This document shows positions 1 to 5,180 of a stretch of 5,180 bases of DNA, one piece after another. The DNA is taken from positions 1 to 5,180 of the forward strand of contig JAURXC010000056.1 in the NCBI GenBank assembly GCA_030654645.1, given 5' to 3'. This DNA is from Deltaproteobacteria bacterium (GTDB lineage: Bacteria; Desulfobacterota; Desulfuromonadia; Geobacterales; Pseudopelobacteraceae). Positions within the stretch are counted from its first letter, which is position 1. The number at the start of each line of letters is the position of its first letter. Made by a program: the position numbers and the translations under genes. Under the pieces are notes generated by a model. That model did not search any database. It was not told where the DNA came from and saw only the letters and a list, made by a program, of their open reading frames with translations.

Positions 1-777
1 CCCAACCTGTTCCGGATGCGGCAGTTTTACGAGACCTACCGCCTGGATGAAAAAGTCTCGGCACTGCTGAGACAATTATCCTGGACCCATAACCTGATCA
101 TCCTCAGCCAAAGCAAGCGCCAGGAAGAACGGGAGCTCTACCTGCGCCTGGCGATACAGGAAAAATGGAGTACACGAGAGTTGGAACGCCAGTTCAAAAC
201 TGCCCTGTTTGAACGCACGGTGCTTCAACCGCCAAAAGTGTCAGCAGTGCTGACACAAATTCATCCGGATGCCCTCAGCGTTTTCAAGGATTCGTACCTG
301 GTGGAGTTTCTCGGCTTGCCGGATGGTCATGATGAATCCGACCTGCACAAGGGGTTGTTGCACAAACTAAAGGAGTTCCTCATTGAATTGGGGCGGGATT
401 TCTGTTTTGTCGGTTCCGAGTTTCCGGTGCAGGTCGGCAAGCGGGACTTTGCTCTGGATTTACTGTTCTTTCATCGCGGGCTGAATTGCTTGGTGGCTAT
501 AGAGTTGAAAGTCGGGCGTTTTGAGCCGGAATACCTCGGCAAGTTGGGATTTTATCTGGAGGCGCTTGATCGCGACGTGAAAAAGGCGCATGAAAACCCG
601 GCCATCGGGGTGTTGCTCTGTGCCAGCAAGGATGCCGAGGTAGTGGAGTATGCCCTCAGCCGGTCGCTTTCTCCAGCCATGATTGCCGAGTATCAAACCC
701 AGCTGCCGGACAAGCAACTGTTGCAGGCAAAGCTGCATGAGTTTTATCTGCTGAATGTTGGTGAAGAACGTGGATAA
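1..777 (+). CDS. DUF1016/YhcG-family PDDEXK nuclease domain protein (5' end missing)
   Basis: This is the C-terminal part of a YhcG-like (DUF1016) protein. The frame is open from base 1, and the codons before the first methionine (nt 16) read PNLFR. Together with the following MRQFYETY this matches the conserved interior of the DUF1016 N-terminal domain, so the true start lies to the left. Numbering from that methionine, residues 1-75 are the helical N-terminal domain rich in W, R and E. Residues 105-240 form a PDDEXK-type nuclease fold, with D148 (in FALDLLFF) and the E163-x-K165 pair (in AIELK) as likely metal-binding and catalytic residues. The end (LSPAMIAEYQTQLPDK, then a short helix) looks like a natural C-terminus. 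The family is DNA-nuclease-like and often sits beside type I restriction-modification genes; its exact role is poorly defined. The next gene starts 7 bp downstream, suggesting co-transcription. Family assignment is firm; activity is inferred. Confidence 0.88.
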   Translation, partial: PNLFRMRQFYETYRLDEKVSALLRQLSWTHNLIILSQSKRQEERELYLRLAIQEKWSTRELERQFKTALFERTVLQPPKVSAVLTQIHPDALSVFKDSYLVEFLGLPDGHDESDLHKGLLHKLKEFLIELGRDFCFVGSEFPVQVGKRDFALDLLFFHRGLNCLVAIELKVGRFEPEYLGKLGFYLEALDRDVKKAHENPAIGVLLCASKDAEVVEYALSRSLSPAMIAEYQTQLPDKQLLQAKLHEFYLLNVGEERG

Positions 778-784
778 ATAATCA

Positions 785-1207
785 GTGCAACATGAGTCGG
801 TGACTGCGATCCAGTTGGTAAAGTTTTTGGAGTTGAGGAGTTCCGGTGAATTGTCGCCATGGCTTGATCGTTTGATCGGCTGGGAAATTGTCAACTCACG
901 AGGAAAAACAAAGGGAACAACATACTCCGTCAATCCCGATTTGCTTCGCAAGCTTGATTTCAAAGGAAGCACAACCCTTAAAGGAATTGAGGCGCACAGA
1001 CTTCATGAACTAGTATTGCGAGATCTTGAAATATATCGAGATGCAAGCATCAGCGAGATTCACGAACGGATTGGTGATGAAATTCCTCGGCGGTTGTTGA
1101 AAGACCAGTTACGAATCATGGTTGAACGCGGAGAGATTTGCAAAAAAGGTAAGCTGCGCCATACGCGCTACCTATGGACAAAACAAAGCGGAATCAATCA
1201 ACGTTGA
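785..1207 (+). CDS. Small winged-helix protein resembling the C-terminal tail of AlbA_2/Schlafen-ATPase regulators; possible remnant
   Basis: A 140-residue protein from a GTG start; an in-frame TAA at 779-781 excludes any upstream extension. There is no good Shine-Dalgarno, only a GA-rich stretch inside the end of the preceding gene. Two helix-turn-helix-like units can be seen: residues 5-55 (TAIQLVKFLELRSSGEL followed by a G-rich wing and TTYSVNP) and residues 70-135 (an SISEIHERIG recognition-type segment and a basic wing, KKGKLRHTRYLW). From memory of the family, this arrangement matches the C-terminal tail of large putative transcriptional regulators that carry AlbA_2 and divergent ATPase domains N-terminally. 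Those domains are absent here. It may be a 3' fragment joined to the nuclease gene by deletion, or a genuine small DNA-binding protein of the same operon. Coding is likely from its coherent protein pattern; functional status is uncertain. Confidence 0.6.
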   Translation: MQHESVTAIQLVKFLELRSSGELSPWLDRLIGWEIVNSRGKTKGTTYSVNPDLLRKLDFKGSTTLKGIEAHRLHELVLRDLEIYRDASISEIHERIGDEIPRRLLKDQLRIMVERGEICKKGKLRHTRYLWTKQSGINQR

Positions 1208-1219
1208 TTTGATAAAATG

Positions 1220-1325
1220 TCTATAGAACTATTCACTTCTGCATAACTATGCGGAAAAAATAGGGTTATCTATAGACAAAATGTCCGCAAATAATTCGTT
1301 ATTCACCGGTTAAGTCGTCTATAGA
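1220..1325. repeat. Three TCTATAGA palindromes at exact 49-bp spacing
   Basis: The perfect 8-bp palindrome TCTATAGA occurs at 1220-1227, 1269-1276 and 1318-1325, a start-to-start distance of 49 bp in both intervals. The intervening sequences do not align with each other, so this is not a simple tandem duplication of a 49-bp unit. Such repeats upstream of a gene suggest protein-binding sites (operator-like), but no cognate regulator is proven. The small winged-helix protein encoded just upstream is one candidate binder, by position only. Confidence 0.55.
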
Positions 1326-1344
1326 AAACCATTATTGAATAGTC

Positions 1345-1350
1345 AGGAGG
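1345..1350 (+). promoter_or_regulatory. Strong ribosome binding site of ispF
   Basis: AGGAGG, a full anti-Shine-Dalgarno match, lies 7 nt before the ATG at 1358. It fixes the ispF start, which also matches the family's usual N-terminus (MRIGHGYDVH). Confidence 0.9.
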
Positions 1351-1357
1351 CATAAAT

Positions 1358-1834
1358 ATGCGCATAGGACACGGCTACGACGTCCACCGCTTGGTGGAGG
1401 GCAGGAAACTGATCATGGGCGGGGTGGATATCCCCTGGGAGAAGGGGCTTTTGGGGCACTCCGATGCCGATGTGCTGCTGCACGCCATTGCCGACGCGAT
1501 CCTGGGAGCTATCGGCGAGGGGGACATCGGCAGGCACTTCCCCGATACCGACCCGGCCTTCAAGGGGGCCGACAGCCTCAAGCTGCTGGAGCATGTGGGC
1601 AAACTGGCCTCCAAACTCGGCTATTGCCTGGGCAACCTGGATGCCACCATCATCGCCCAAAAGCCGAAGATGGCGCCCCACATCGCATCAATGCGCGAAA
1701 ACATCGCCAGGGTGCTGGATGCCGAGGTCGGCCAGGTCAACGTCAAGGCCACCACCGAGGAGGGGCTGGGGTTCACCGGCAGCGGCGAGGGCATCTCGGC
1801 CCACGCGGTGGTGCTGATGACCGCCGCGAAATAA
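1358..1834 (+). CDS. ispF: 2-C-methyl-D-erythritol 2,4-cyclodiphosphate synthase
   Basis: IspF converts 4-diphosphocytidyl-2-C-methyl-D-erythritol 2-phosphate to the 2,4-cyclodiphosphate with release of CMP. This is a cytosolic step of the non-mevalonate (MEP) isoprenoid pathway, carried out by a homotrimer with a divalent metal per site. The 158-residue length is typical. The metal ligands D8 and H10 (GYDVHRL) and H42 (LLHAI) are present, as is the GHSDAD segment at 33-38. The substrate loop DIGRHFPDTDPAFKGADS (56-73) and the C-terminal signature ATTEEGLGFTGSGEG (131-145), with the conserved T132-T133-E134-E135, are also intact. Its usual partner ispD is not directly upstream; an AT-rich spacer and accessory genes lie there, so it is probably transcribed from a promoter in that spacer. 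A bidirectional terminator follows 4 bp after the stop. Very confident assignment. Confidence 0.98.
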   Translation: MRIGHGYDVHRLVEGRKLIMGGVDIPWEKGLLGHSDADVLLHAIADAILGAIGEGDIGRHFPDTDPAFKGADSLKLLEHVGKLASKLGYCLGNLDATIIAQKPKMAPHIASMRENIARVLDAEVGQVNVKATTEEGLGFTGSGEGISAHAVVLMTAAK

Positions 1835-1838
1835 AGAC

Positions 1839-1878
1839 AAAAAAACCTCCGGGGTTTTCCCATCCCGGAGGTTTTTTT
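1839..1878. terminator. Bidirectional intrinsic terminator between ispF and the J-protein gene
   Basis: A perfect 15-bp inverted repeat pairs 1839-1853 (seven A then CCTCCGGG) with 1864-1878 (CCCGGAGG then seven T) around a 10-nt loop. The GC-rich core is flanked by an A run on one side and a T run on the other, so it can end transcription in both directions. This fits the convergent genes ending at 1834 (+) and 1906 (-). Confidence 0.93.
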
Positions 1879-1905
1879 CATAGATCAAGCTGCCAGACTT
1901 CCCGC

Positions 1906-2817
1906 TTACAGCCCCTTTGCAGCCAGCTCTTCCACCAGCTTCTTCTGATCGACATTCAAGTTTTCCGGCACATGCACGCTGATTTTCACATACAGGTCGC
2001 CCTTGTAATTTGAGCCGAGCGGCTTGATGCCGCACCCTTTCAGACGGATCTTGGTGCCGGGCTGAATGCCGGCCGCAACCTTGATGCGCTTGTCGCCGTC
2101 CAGGGTCGGCACATCCAGCGATGTGCCCAGGCAGGCGGCGCTGAAAGAAATCGGCCGATCAACCAGCAGGTCGCCGCCGTCGCGGGTGAAGACCGGATCG
2201 GGCAGCACCCGCAGGATCAGGAACAGGTCGCCGGCCGGACCGCCCCCCTCCCCCTGGGCGCCTTTGCCGGTAATACGGATCTTGCTGCCGTTGTCAACGC
2301 CGGCCGGAATCTTTACCTTCAGTTCCTCGCGTTGACCGTCGCGTCTGAAAGCGATCTGTTTTTCGGCTCCCAGCGCGGCATCCCGAAAGCTGACGCTGAT
2401 CTCCATCTCGTGGTCGCCCCCCCGCTGTGGACCGGCGCGGAAGCCGCCCCGCCCTCCGCCACGGCTGAAAGAGCCGCCGAACAGGCGCGAGAAGATGTCC
2501 TCGGCTCCGCCGCCACCAACTCCTCCTCCCATATCCTTGTAGGCATTGCCGAAGTCGAAACCGCGGAAGATGTCTTCCTGGCTGTACTGCTGGTGGAAGC
2601 CGCTGGAGCCGAAGGTGTCGTACTGCTCCTTCTTCTTGGGATCGGAAAGGACCGCGTAGGCCTCGTTGATCTCCTTGAACTTGTCTTCGGCGGCCTTGTT
2701 ATCCGGGTTGCGGTCGGGGTGGTACTTGACCGCCAGCTTGCGGAAAGCCTTCTTGATTTCATCGGCCGAGGCACCTTTTTCGATCCCCAGCGCCTTGTAA
2801 TAATCGGTTTGTGCCAT
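1906..2817 (-). CDS. DnaJ/CbpA-type co-chaperone (class B J-domain protein)
   Basis: A 303-residue J-domain protein that should stimulate DnaK ATPase and deliver unfolded clients in the cytoplasm; CbpA-type members may also bind DNA. The J domain spans residues 4-70 with the essential HPD motif at 33-35 (KYHPDRNPDN). A G/F-rich linker covers about 71-135, with long glycine runs and two EDIF segments (81-84 and 106-109). Two beta-rich client-binding domains follow at about 135-208 and 209-288, then a C-terminal dimerisation helix. The CxxCxGxG zinc-finger repeats of true DnaJ are absent (only two lone cysteines, C229 and C262), so this is class B (CbpA/DnaJ2-like). The start is set by the canonical MAQTDYYKALG N-terminus; the Shine-Dalgarno is weak (GGTGA about 4-5 nt upstream). 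No CbpM-type modulator gene is adjacent. It diverges from hemG, with its own sigma70-like promoter. Confidence 0.95.
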   Translation of the reverse strand: MAQTDYYKALGIEKGASADEIKKAFRKLAVKYHPDRNPDNKAAEDKFKEINEAYAVLSDPKKKEQYDTFGSSGFHQQYSQEDIFRGFDFGNAYKDMGGGVGGGGAEDIFSRLFGGSFSRGGGRGGFRAGPQRGGDHEMEISVSFRDAALGAEKQIAFRRDGQREELKVKIPAGVDNGSKIRITGKGAQGEGGGPAGDLFLILRVLPDPVFTRDGGDLLVDRPISFSAACLGTSLDVPTLDGDKRIKVAAGIQPGTKIRLKGCGIKPLGSNYKGDLYVKISVHVPENLNVDQKKLVEELAAKGL

Positions 2818-2847
2818 ATTTTCACCATTTCCATTCTATTTGACCAC

Positions 2848-2876
2848 AATGTAAGCTCTGAAGGCCGGGCTGTCAA
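2848..2876 (-). promoter_or_regulatory. Sigma70-like promoter of the J-protein gene
   Basis: On the minus strand a perfect TTGACA (-35, 2876-2871) is followed after exactly 17 bp by TACATT (-10, 2853-2848, 4 of 6 consensus). The predicted start of transcription is near 2841, leaving a leader of about 24 nt before the ATG. No CIRCE element or sigma32-type promoter is visible. Confidence 0.75.
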
Positions 2877-2902
2877 CTCCGGCGGAGGTGTATACCTTGA
2901 CA
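2871..2902. promoter_or_regulatory. Palindromic region between divergent -35 boxes, possible operator
   Basis: The two back-to-back TTGACA boxes form inverted repeats, and the segment between them contains the palindrome CTCCG-G-CGGAG at 2877-2887. A protein bound here would touch both -35 regions. The palindrome is direct observation; regulation is inference, and the outer symmetry is largely a by-product of two facing -35 boxes. Confidence 0.35.
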
Positions 2903-2925
2903 GCAGACTGAGCCGGACGTAGTAT
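2897..2925 (+). promoter_or_regulatory. Sigma70-like promoter of hemG
   Basis: TTGACA (-35, 2897-2902) and TAGTAT (-10, 2920-2925, 4 of 6 consensus) are separated by exactly 17 bp. Transcription would begin near 2932, giving a leader of about 31 nt before the hemG ATG. Confidence 0.7.
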
Positions 2926-2950
2926 TCACCAGATAAATTTAACGGCATTC

Positions 2951-2956
2951 GAGGGA
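2951..2956 (+). promoter_or_regulatory. Ribosome binding site of hemG
   Basis: GAGGGA lies 6 nt before the ATG at 2963 and supports that start, which puts the FAD-binding glycine motif at the expected N-terminal place. Confidence 0.8.
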
Positions 2957-2962
2957 TTACCC

Positions 2963-4372
2963 ATGAAAAAAGCGATCATCATCGGCGGCGGCATCTCCGG
3001 ACTCTCCACGGCCTGGCTGCTGCGCTCCAAGGCCCTGGCCGCCGGAAAAGAGCTGGAAATCACCCTGCTGGAAAAGGAACAGCGGCTGGGGGGCAAGATC
3101 TGGAGCATCAAGAGCGACGGCTATACCTGCGAATGGGGGCCGAACGGCTTTCTGGACAGCAAGCCGCAGACGCTGGAGCTGTGCCGGGCGATCGGGGTCG
3201 AACAGAATCTGCACCGCAGTAACGACAACGCCCGCAAGCGTTTCATATTTTCCGGGGGAGAGCTGCACCGCCTGCCGGAGGGGGGACCCTCCTTTTTGAA
3301 GAGCAAGCTGATCTCATGGCCGGGTAAGCTGCGACTGGCGCTGGAACCGACACCCTTCATCGCCGCGGCTCCCAAGGGAACCGACGAGACCCTGGCTGAT
3401 TTCGGCCGGCGCCGGTTGGGACAGGAGGCGCTGGACAAGTTGATCGCTCCGATGGTGTCGGGCATTTTTGCCGGTGACCCGGAGACCATGTCGCTGGTTT
3501 CCTGCTTTCCGCGCATCGCCGAACTGGAGCGGGAATACGGCGGCCTGATCCGGGCCATGATCCTGCTGGCCAAAAAGAAGAAGAAGGATATTGCCGAGGG
3601 GAAGGTCGTTTCCAGCGCCGCCGGGCCGGGCGGGGTGCTGACGTCGTTTCGCGAAGGCATCCAGTACCTTGCTGATGCCCTCACTGAATCACTGGGGGGT
3701 ATTGTCAAGCCGGGGATTGCGGTCACAGCGATCGAAAAGGGCGAGAGCGCCCGCTATCGGGTGAAATGTTCCGATGGCTCGGAGCAGGAGGCCGACCTGG
3801 TCATCGTGGCCTCGCCCGCCTTTGCCGCGGCGGAGATGCTGGCCGGGCTGGACGCCGCTGTTTCCGGTGTCCTGCGTCAGATCCCCTACGCCAGCATGAC
3901 CGTGATCTGTTTCGGCTACGAGCGTGAGCGCATCGCCCATCCGCTGGATGGCTTCGGTTATCTGATTCCCAAGAAGGAGGGGCGCAGTACGCTGGGGACG
4001 CTGTGGGATTCGAGCATGTTCGAGAACCGCGCTCCCGACGGCAAGGTGCTGTTGCGCAGCATGATGGGGGGCGCCTGTTTTCCCGAATATGTCAAGTTGA
4101 GCGATGACGAGGTTACCGCTCGGGTCAAAAAAGATCTGAAAGCGACCATGAACATTGATGCCGAGCCTTCCTTTGTCAGGATCTTCCGGCATCCTCAGGC
4201 GATTCCCCAGTACACGGTCGGGCACGGCCAGCGCCTGGAGGCGCTGGATGAACGGATGAAAGCCCATCCCGGCCTGATCCTGACCGGTAATTCCTATCGC
4301 GGCATCGGCCTGAACGACTGCGTGGCGGCGGCCCAGCGGGCCGCGGACGAAGCTTTGGCCCTGGCCGGTTAA
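2963..4372 (+). CDS. hemG: Protoporphyrinogen oxidase, HemY-type FAD enzyme
   Basis: A 469-residue flavoenzyme of the HemY/PPOX family, which oxidises protoporphyrinogen IX to protoporphyrin IX just before iron insertion into heme. The N-terminal Rossmann motif IIIGGGISGLSTAWLL (5-20) binds FAD, with E37 (LLEKEQRLGGK) as the ribose-binding acidic residue. The EWGPNGFLDSKP segment (57-68) and the C-terminal FAD signature LTGNSYRGIGLNDC (from about 440) are both typical. The length is normal and there is no signal peptide. The gene has its own promoter and terminator, so it is probably monocistronic; no other heme gene is in view. The family is often called hemY, and annotation pipelines use hemG. 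Gram-positive relatives act on coproporphyrinogen III instead, which sequence inspection alone cannot exclude. The electron acceptor in an anaerobe would have to be something other than oxygen (inference). A run of five lysines (K204-K208) lies in a probable surface loop. Confidence 0.95.
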   Translation: MKKAIIIGGGISGLSTAWLLRSKALAAGKELEITLLEKEQRLGGKIWSIKSDGYTCEWGPNGFLDSKPQTLELCRAIGVEQNLHRSNDNARKRFIFSGGELHRLPEGGPSFLKSKLISWPGKLRLALEPTPFIAAAPKGTDETLADFGRRRLGQEALDKLIAPMVSGIFAGDPETMSLVSCFPRIAELEREYGGLIRAMILLAKKKKKDIAEGKVVSSAAGPGGVLTSFREGIQYLADALTESLGGIVKPGIAVTAIEKGESARYRVKCSDGSEQEADLVIVASPAFAAAEMLAGLDAAVSGVLRQIPYASMTVICFGYERERIAHPLDGFGYLIPKKEGRSTLGTLWDSSMFENRAPDGKVLLRSMMGGACFPEYVKLSDDEVTARVKKDLKATMNIDAEPSFVRIFRHPQAIPQYTVGHGQRLEALDERMKAHPGLILTGNSYRGIGLNDCVAAAQRAADEALALAG

Positions 4373-4389
4373 TTTCTACCCGGACAACG

Positions 4390-4423
4390 GAAAGGCTCCC
4401 CAACGGGAGCCTTTCTCGATTTT
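4390..4423 (+). terminator. Intrinsic terminator after hemG
   Basis: An 11-bp perfect stem pairs 4390-4400 (GAAAGGCTCCC) with 4405-4415 (GGGAGCCTTTC) around a CAAC tetraloop. Four T residues follow at 4420-4423, after a short interruption. It begins 18 nt after the hemG stop. Read the other way it lacks a T run, so its effect on the convergent kinase gene is uncertain. Confidence 0.82.
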
Positions 4424-4452
4424 ATCCGCGGTTTTCAGAATTGGAATGGCAG

Positions 4453-5180
4453 CTAACCTGGCCGCTCTTTCAATATCTGTTGGATCTGGCCGTGCAGGTC
4501 AGACCAACCGAAGGGCTTGTGGATGAAGTTCATTCCCTCGCCCAAAACCCCCTTCTGATCGATGATGTCGGCGGTGTATCCGGACATGAACAACACCTTG
4601 ATTCCCGGAATCATCGCTTCGATCCGCTGGGCCAGCTCCCTGCCGTTCATTTCCGGCATGATCACATCGGTGAGCAGCAGGTCCGGCTTGTTCCGGGCAT
4701 TCGAGCAGATCTCCAGCGCTTCACCGGGAGTGGTCGCTATCAAGGTATTGTATCCGATTTCATTCAGTATCTCGGCGGTCATGTCCCGCACCGAAATATC
4801 GTCTTCAACCAGCAGGACCGTGGCCGGCCGATCAAGGTGAATAGACGGCTCTGGAGTTTCATTCCGGATTTGCGGCTCGTCGCAGCGCGGAAAGCAGATC
4901 CGGAAGGTGGTGCCGGTTCCGGGTTGGCTCTTTACGCTGACAAAGCCCCTGTTCTGGGTTACGATGCCGTAGATCGTTGCCAGCCCCAGTCCGGTGCCCT
5001 TGCCGGCTTCCTTGGTGGTGTAGAACGGCTCGAAGATGTGCTGCTGGGTCTCGTGATCCATGCCGCAGCCGGTGTCGCTTACCGTCAGTTGTACGTACTC
5101 TCCGGCAATGACGTCCTGATTTTCCTGCATGTAGGCGCTGTCGATGGTGACGTTTCCAGTTTCTATGGTCAGCAGGCCAC
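4453..5180 (-). CDS. Hybrid sensor histidine kinase, C-terminal ATPase plus receiver (5' end missing)
   Basis: This is the last 241 residues of a hybrid histidine kinase. The frame stays open to the window edge at 5180, and the residues before the first methionine (GLLTIETGNVTIDSAY) continue the kinase ATPase domain, so that methionine at 5130 is internal. Numbering from the first whole codon at 5178, the ATPase domain shows the G1 box DTGCGMD (35-41), the F box HIFEPFYTTK (47-56) and the G2 box GKGTGLGLAT (59-68). A linker at about 97-118 leads to a receiver domain (119-238) with the acidic pair E125-D126 and D127, phosphoacceptor D171 (LLTDVIMPEMNG), S199 and K221 (HKPF). Sensor, PAS and phosphohistidine domains would lie outside the window, so the signal is unknown. 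The terminal receiver has no output domain attached, which suggests a phosphorelay or autoregulation. It converges on hemG. Confidence 0.95.
   Translation of the reverse strand, partial: GLLTIETGNVTIDSAYMQENQDVIAGEYVQLTVSDTGCGMDHETQQHIFEPFYTTKEAGKGTGLGLATIYGIVTQNRGFVSVKSQPGTGTTFRICFPRCDEPQIRNETPEPSIHLDRPATVLLVEDDISVRDMTAEILNEIGYNTLIATTPGEALEICSNARNKPDLLLTDVIMPEMNGRELAQRIEAMIPGIKVLFMSGYTADIIDQKGVLGEGMNFIHKPFGWSDLHGQIQQILKERPG

Larger units (their letters stand above)
1208..1357. other. AT-rich intergenic spacer between accessory genes and ispF
   Basis: No gene is seen here. GC content is about 30% in 1201-1260 and 37% in 1261-1320, far below the downstream gene. It contains three TCTATAGA octamers, an imperfect palindrome GCATAACTATGC at 1241-1252, separated GCGGA (1251-1255) and TCCGC (1284-1288) arms, a repeat of AAAATGTC (1214-1221 and 1278-1285), and TATTCAC at 1230-1236 and 1300-1306. 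The ispF promoter should lie here, but no TTGACA/TATAAT pair with standard spacing is convincing. TATAGA inside each octamer could act as a -10 element, though no good -35 lies 16-18 bp upstream. No strong intrinsic terminator for the preceding gene is visible. Confidence 0.6.

Noticed and set aside
460..972. A 170-codon minus-strand frame under the nuclease gene and its neighbour
   Set aside because: It is antisense to the well-supported DUF1016 frame, with no ribosome binding site or recognisable motif.
1..1207. Toxin-antitoxin pair formed by the nuclease and the winged-helix protein
   Set aside because: Gene sizes and order are unlike known pairs, the DUF1016 family is not an established toxin, and the second protein resembles a regulator tail rather than an antitoxin.
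1208..1357. CRISPR array or insertion-sequence end in the AT-rich spacer
   Set aside because: Only 8 bp repeats; there are no longer direct repeats with spacers, no terminal inverted repeats paired with a transposase, and no clear target-site duplication.
2332..2922. A 196-codon open frame on the + strand opposite the J-protein gene
   Set aside because: It is antisense to a clearly recognised J-domain gene, its protein has no family character, and it runs across the J-gene promoter; it is a GC-rich shadow frame.
2319..2948. A 209-codon minus-strand frame overlapping the J-protein gene
   Set aside because: It is the same strand in a shifted frame, with a low-complexity S/T/R-rich product, and it crosses the promoter region.
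2818..2962. CIRCE or sigma32 heat-shock control of the J-protein gene
   Set aside because: No TTAGCACTC/GAGTGCTAA pair and no sigma32-like -35/-10 are present; the visible promoter is an ordinary sigma70 type.
3689..4267. A 192-codon minus-strand frame opposite hemG
   Set aside because: It mirrors the strongly supported hemG coding frame and has no family resemblance.

Overview
The window looks like the chromosome of an anaerobic Desulfuromonadota bacterium of the Geobacter type. The case rests on the mix of genes (an MEP-pathway ispF, a HemY-type protoporphyrinogen oxidase, a zinc-less DnaJ/CbpA protein and a hybrid histidine kinase with an attached receiver) and on the GC-rich codon use of the core genes. 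This is inference from gene style; no rRNA or other phylogenetic marker is present.

Layout. (1) Positions 1-1207 hold accessory genes on the + strand: the C-terminal part of a DUF1016/YhcG-type PDDEXK nuclease whose 5' end lies outside the window, followed after 7 bp by a 140-residue winged-helix protein. The latter resembles only the C-terminal tail of the larger AlbA_2/Schlafen-ATPase regulator family. (2) Positions 1208-1357 are a very AT-rich spacer. It carries three copies of the palindromic octamer TCTATAGA spaced exactly 49 bp apart, and ends in a strong Shine-Dalgarno. (3) ispF (+) converges on a class B J-domain protein gene (-); a 15-bp-stem bidirectional terminator sits between them. 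(4) The J-protein gene and hemG diverge from a compact intergenic region with two well-formed sigma70-type promoters, back to back around a palindrome. (5) hemG ends in its own terminator and converges on the 3' part of a hybrid sensor histidine kinase gene, which runs off the right edge.

Together, the right four-fifths is housekeeping material: isoprenoid precursor synthesis, protein folding, heme synthesis and signalling. The left fifth looks like the end of a defence or restriction-type island abutting ispF. The composition change is visible: about 30-37% GC in 1201-1320 against about 63% in a sampled 60-base stretch of ispF. I see no CRISPR, tRNA, rRNA, insertion sequence or clearly novel multi-gene system. 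The least explained features are the evenly spaced TCTATAGA repeats, the tail-only winged-helix gene, and the palindrome between the divergent promoters.
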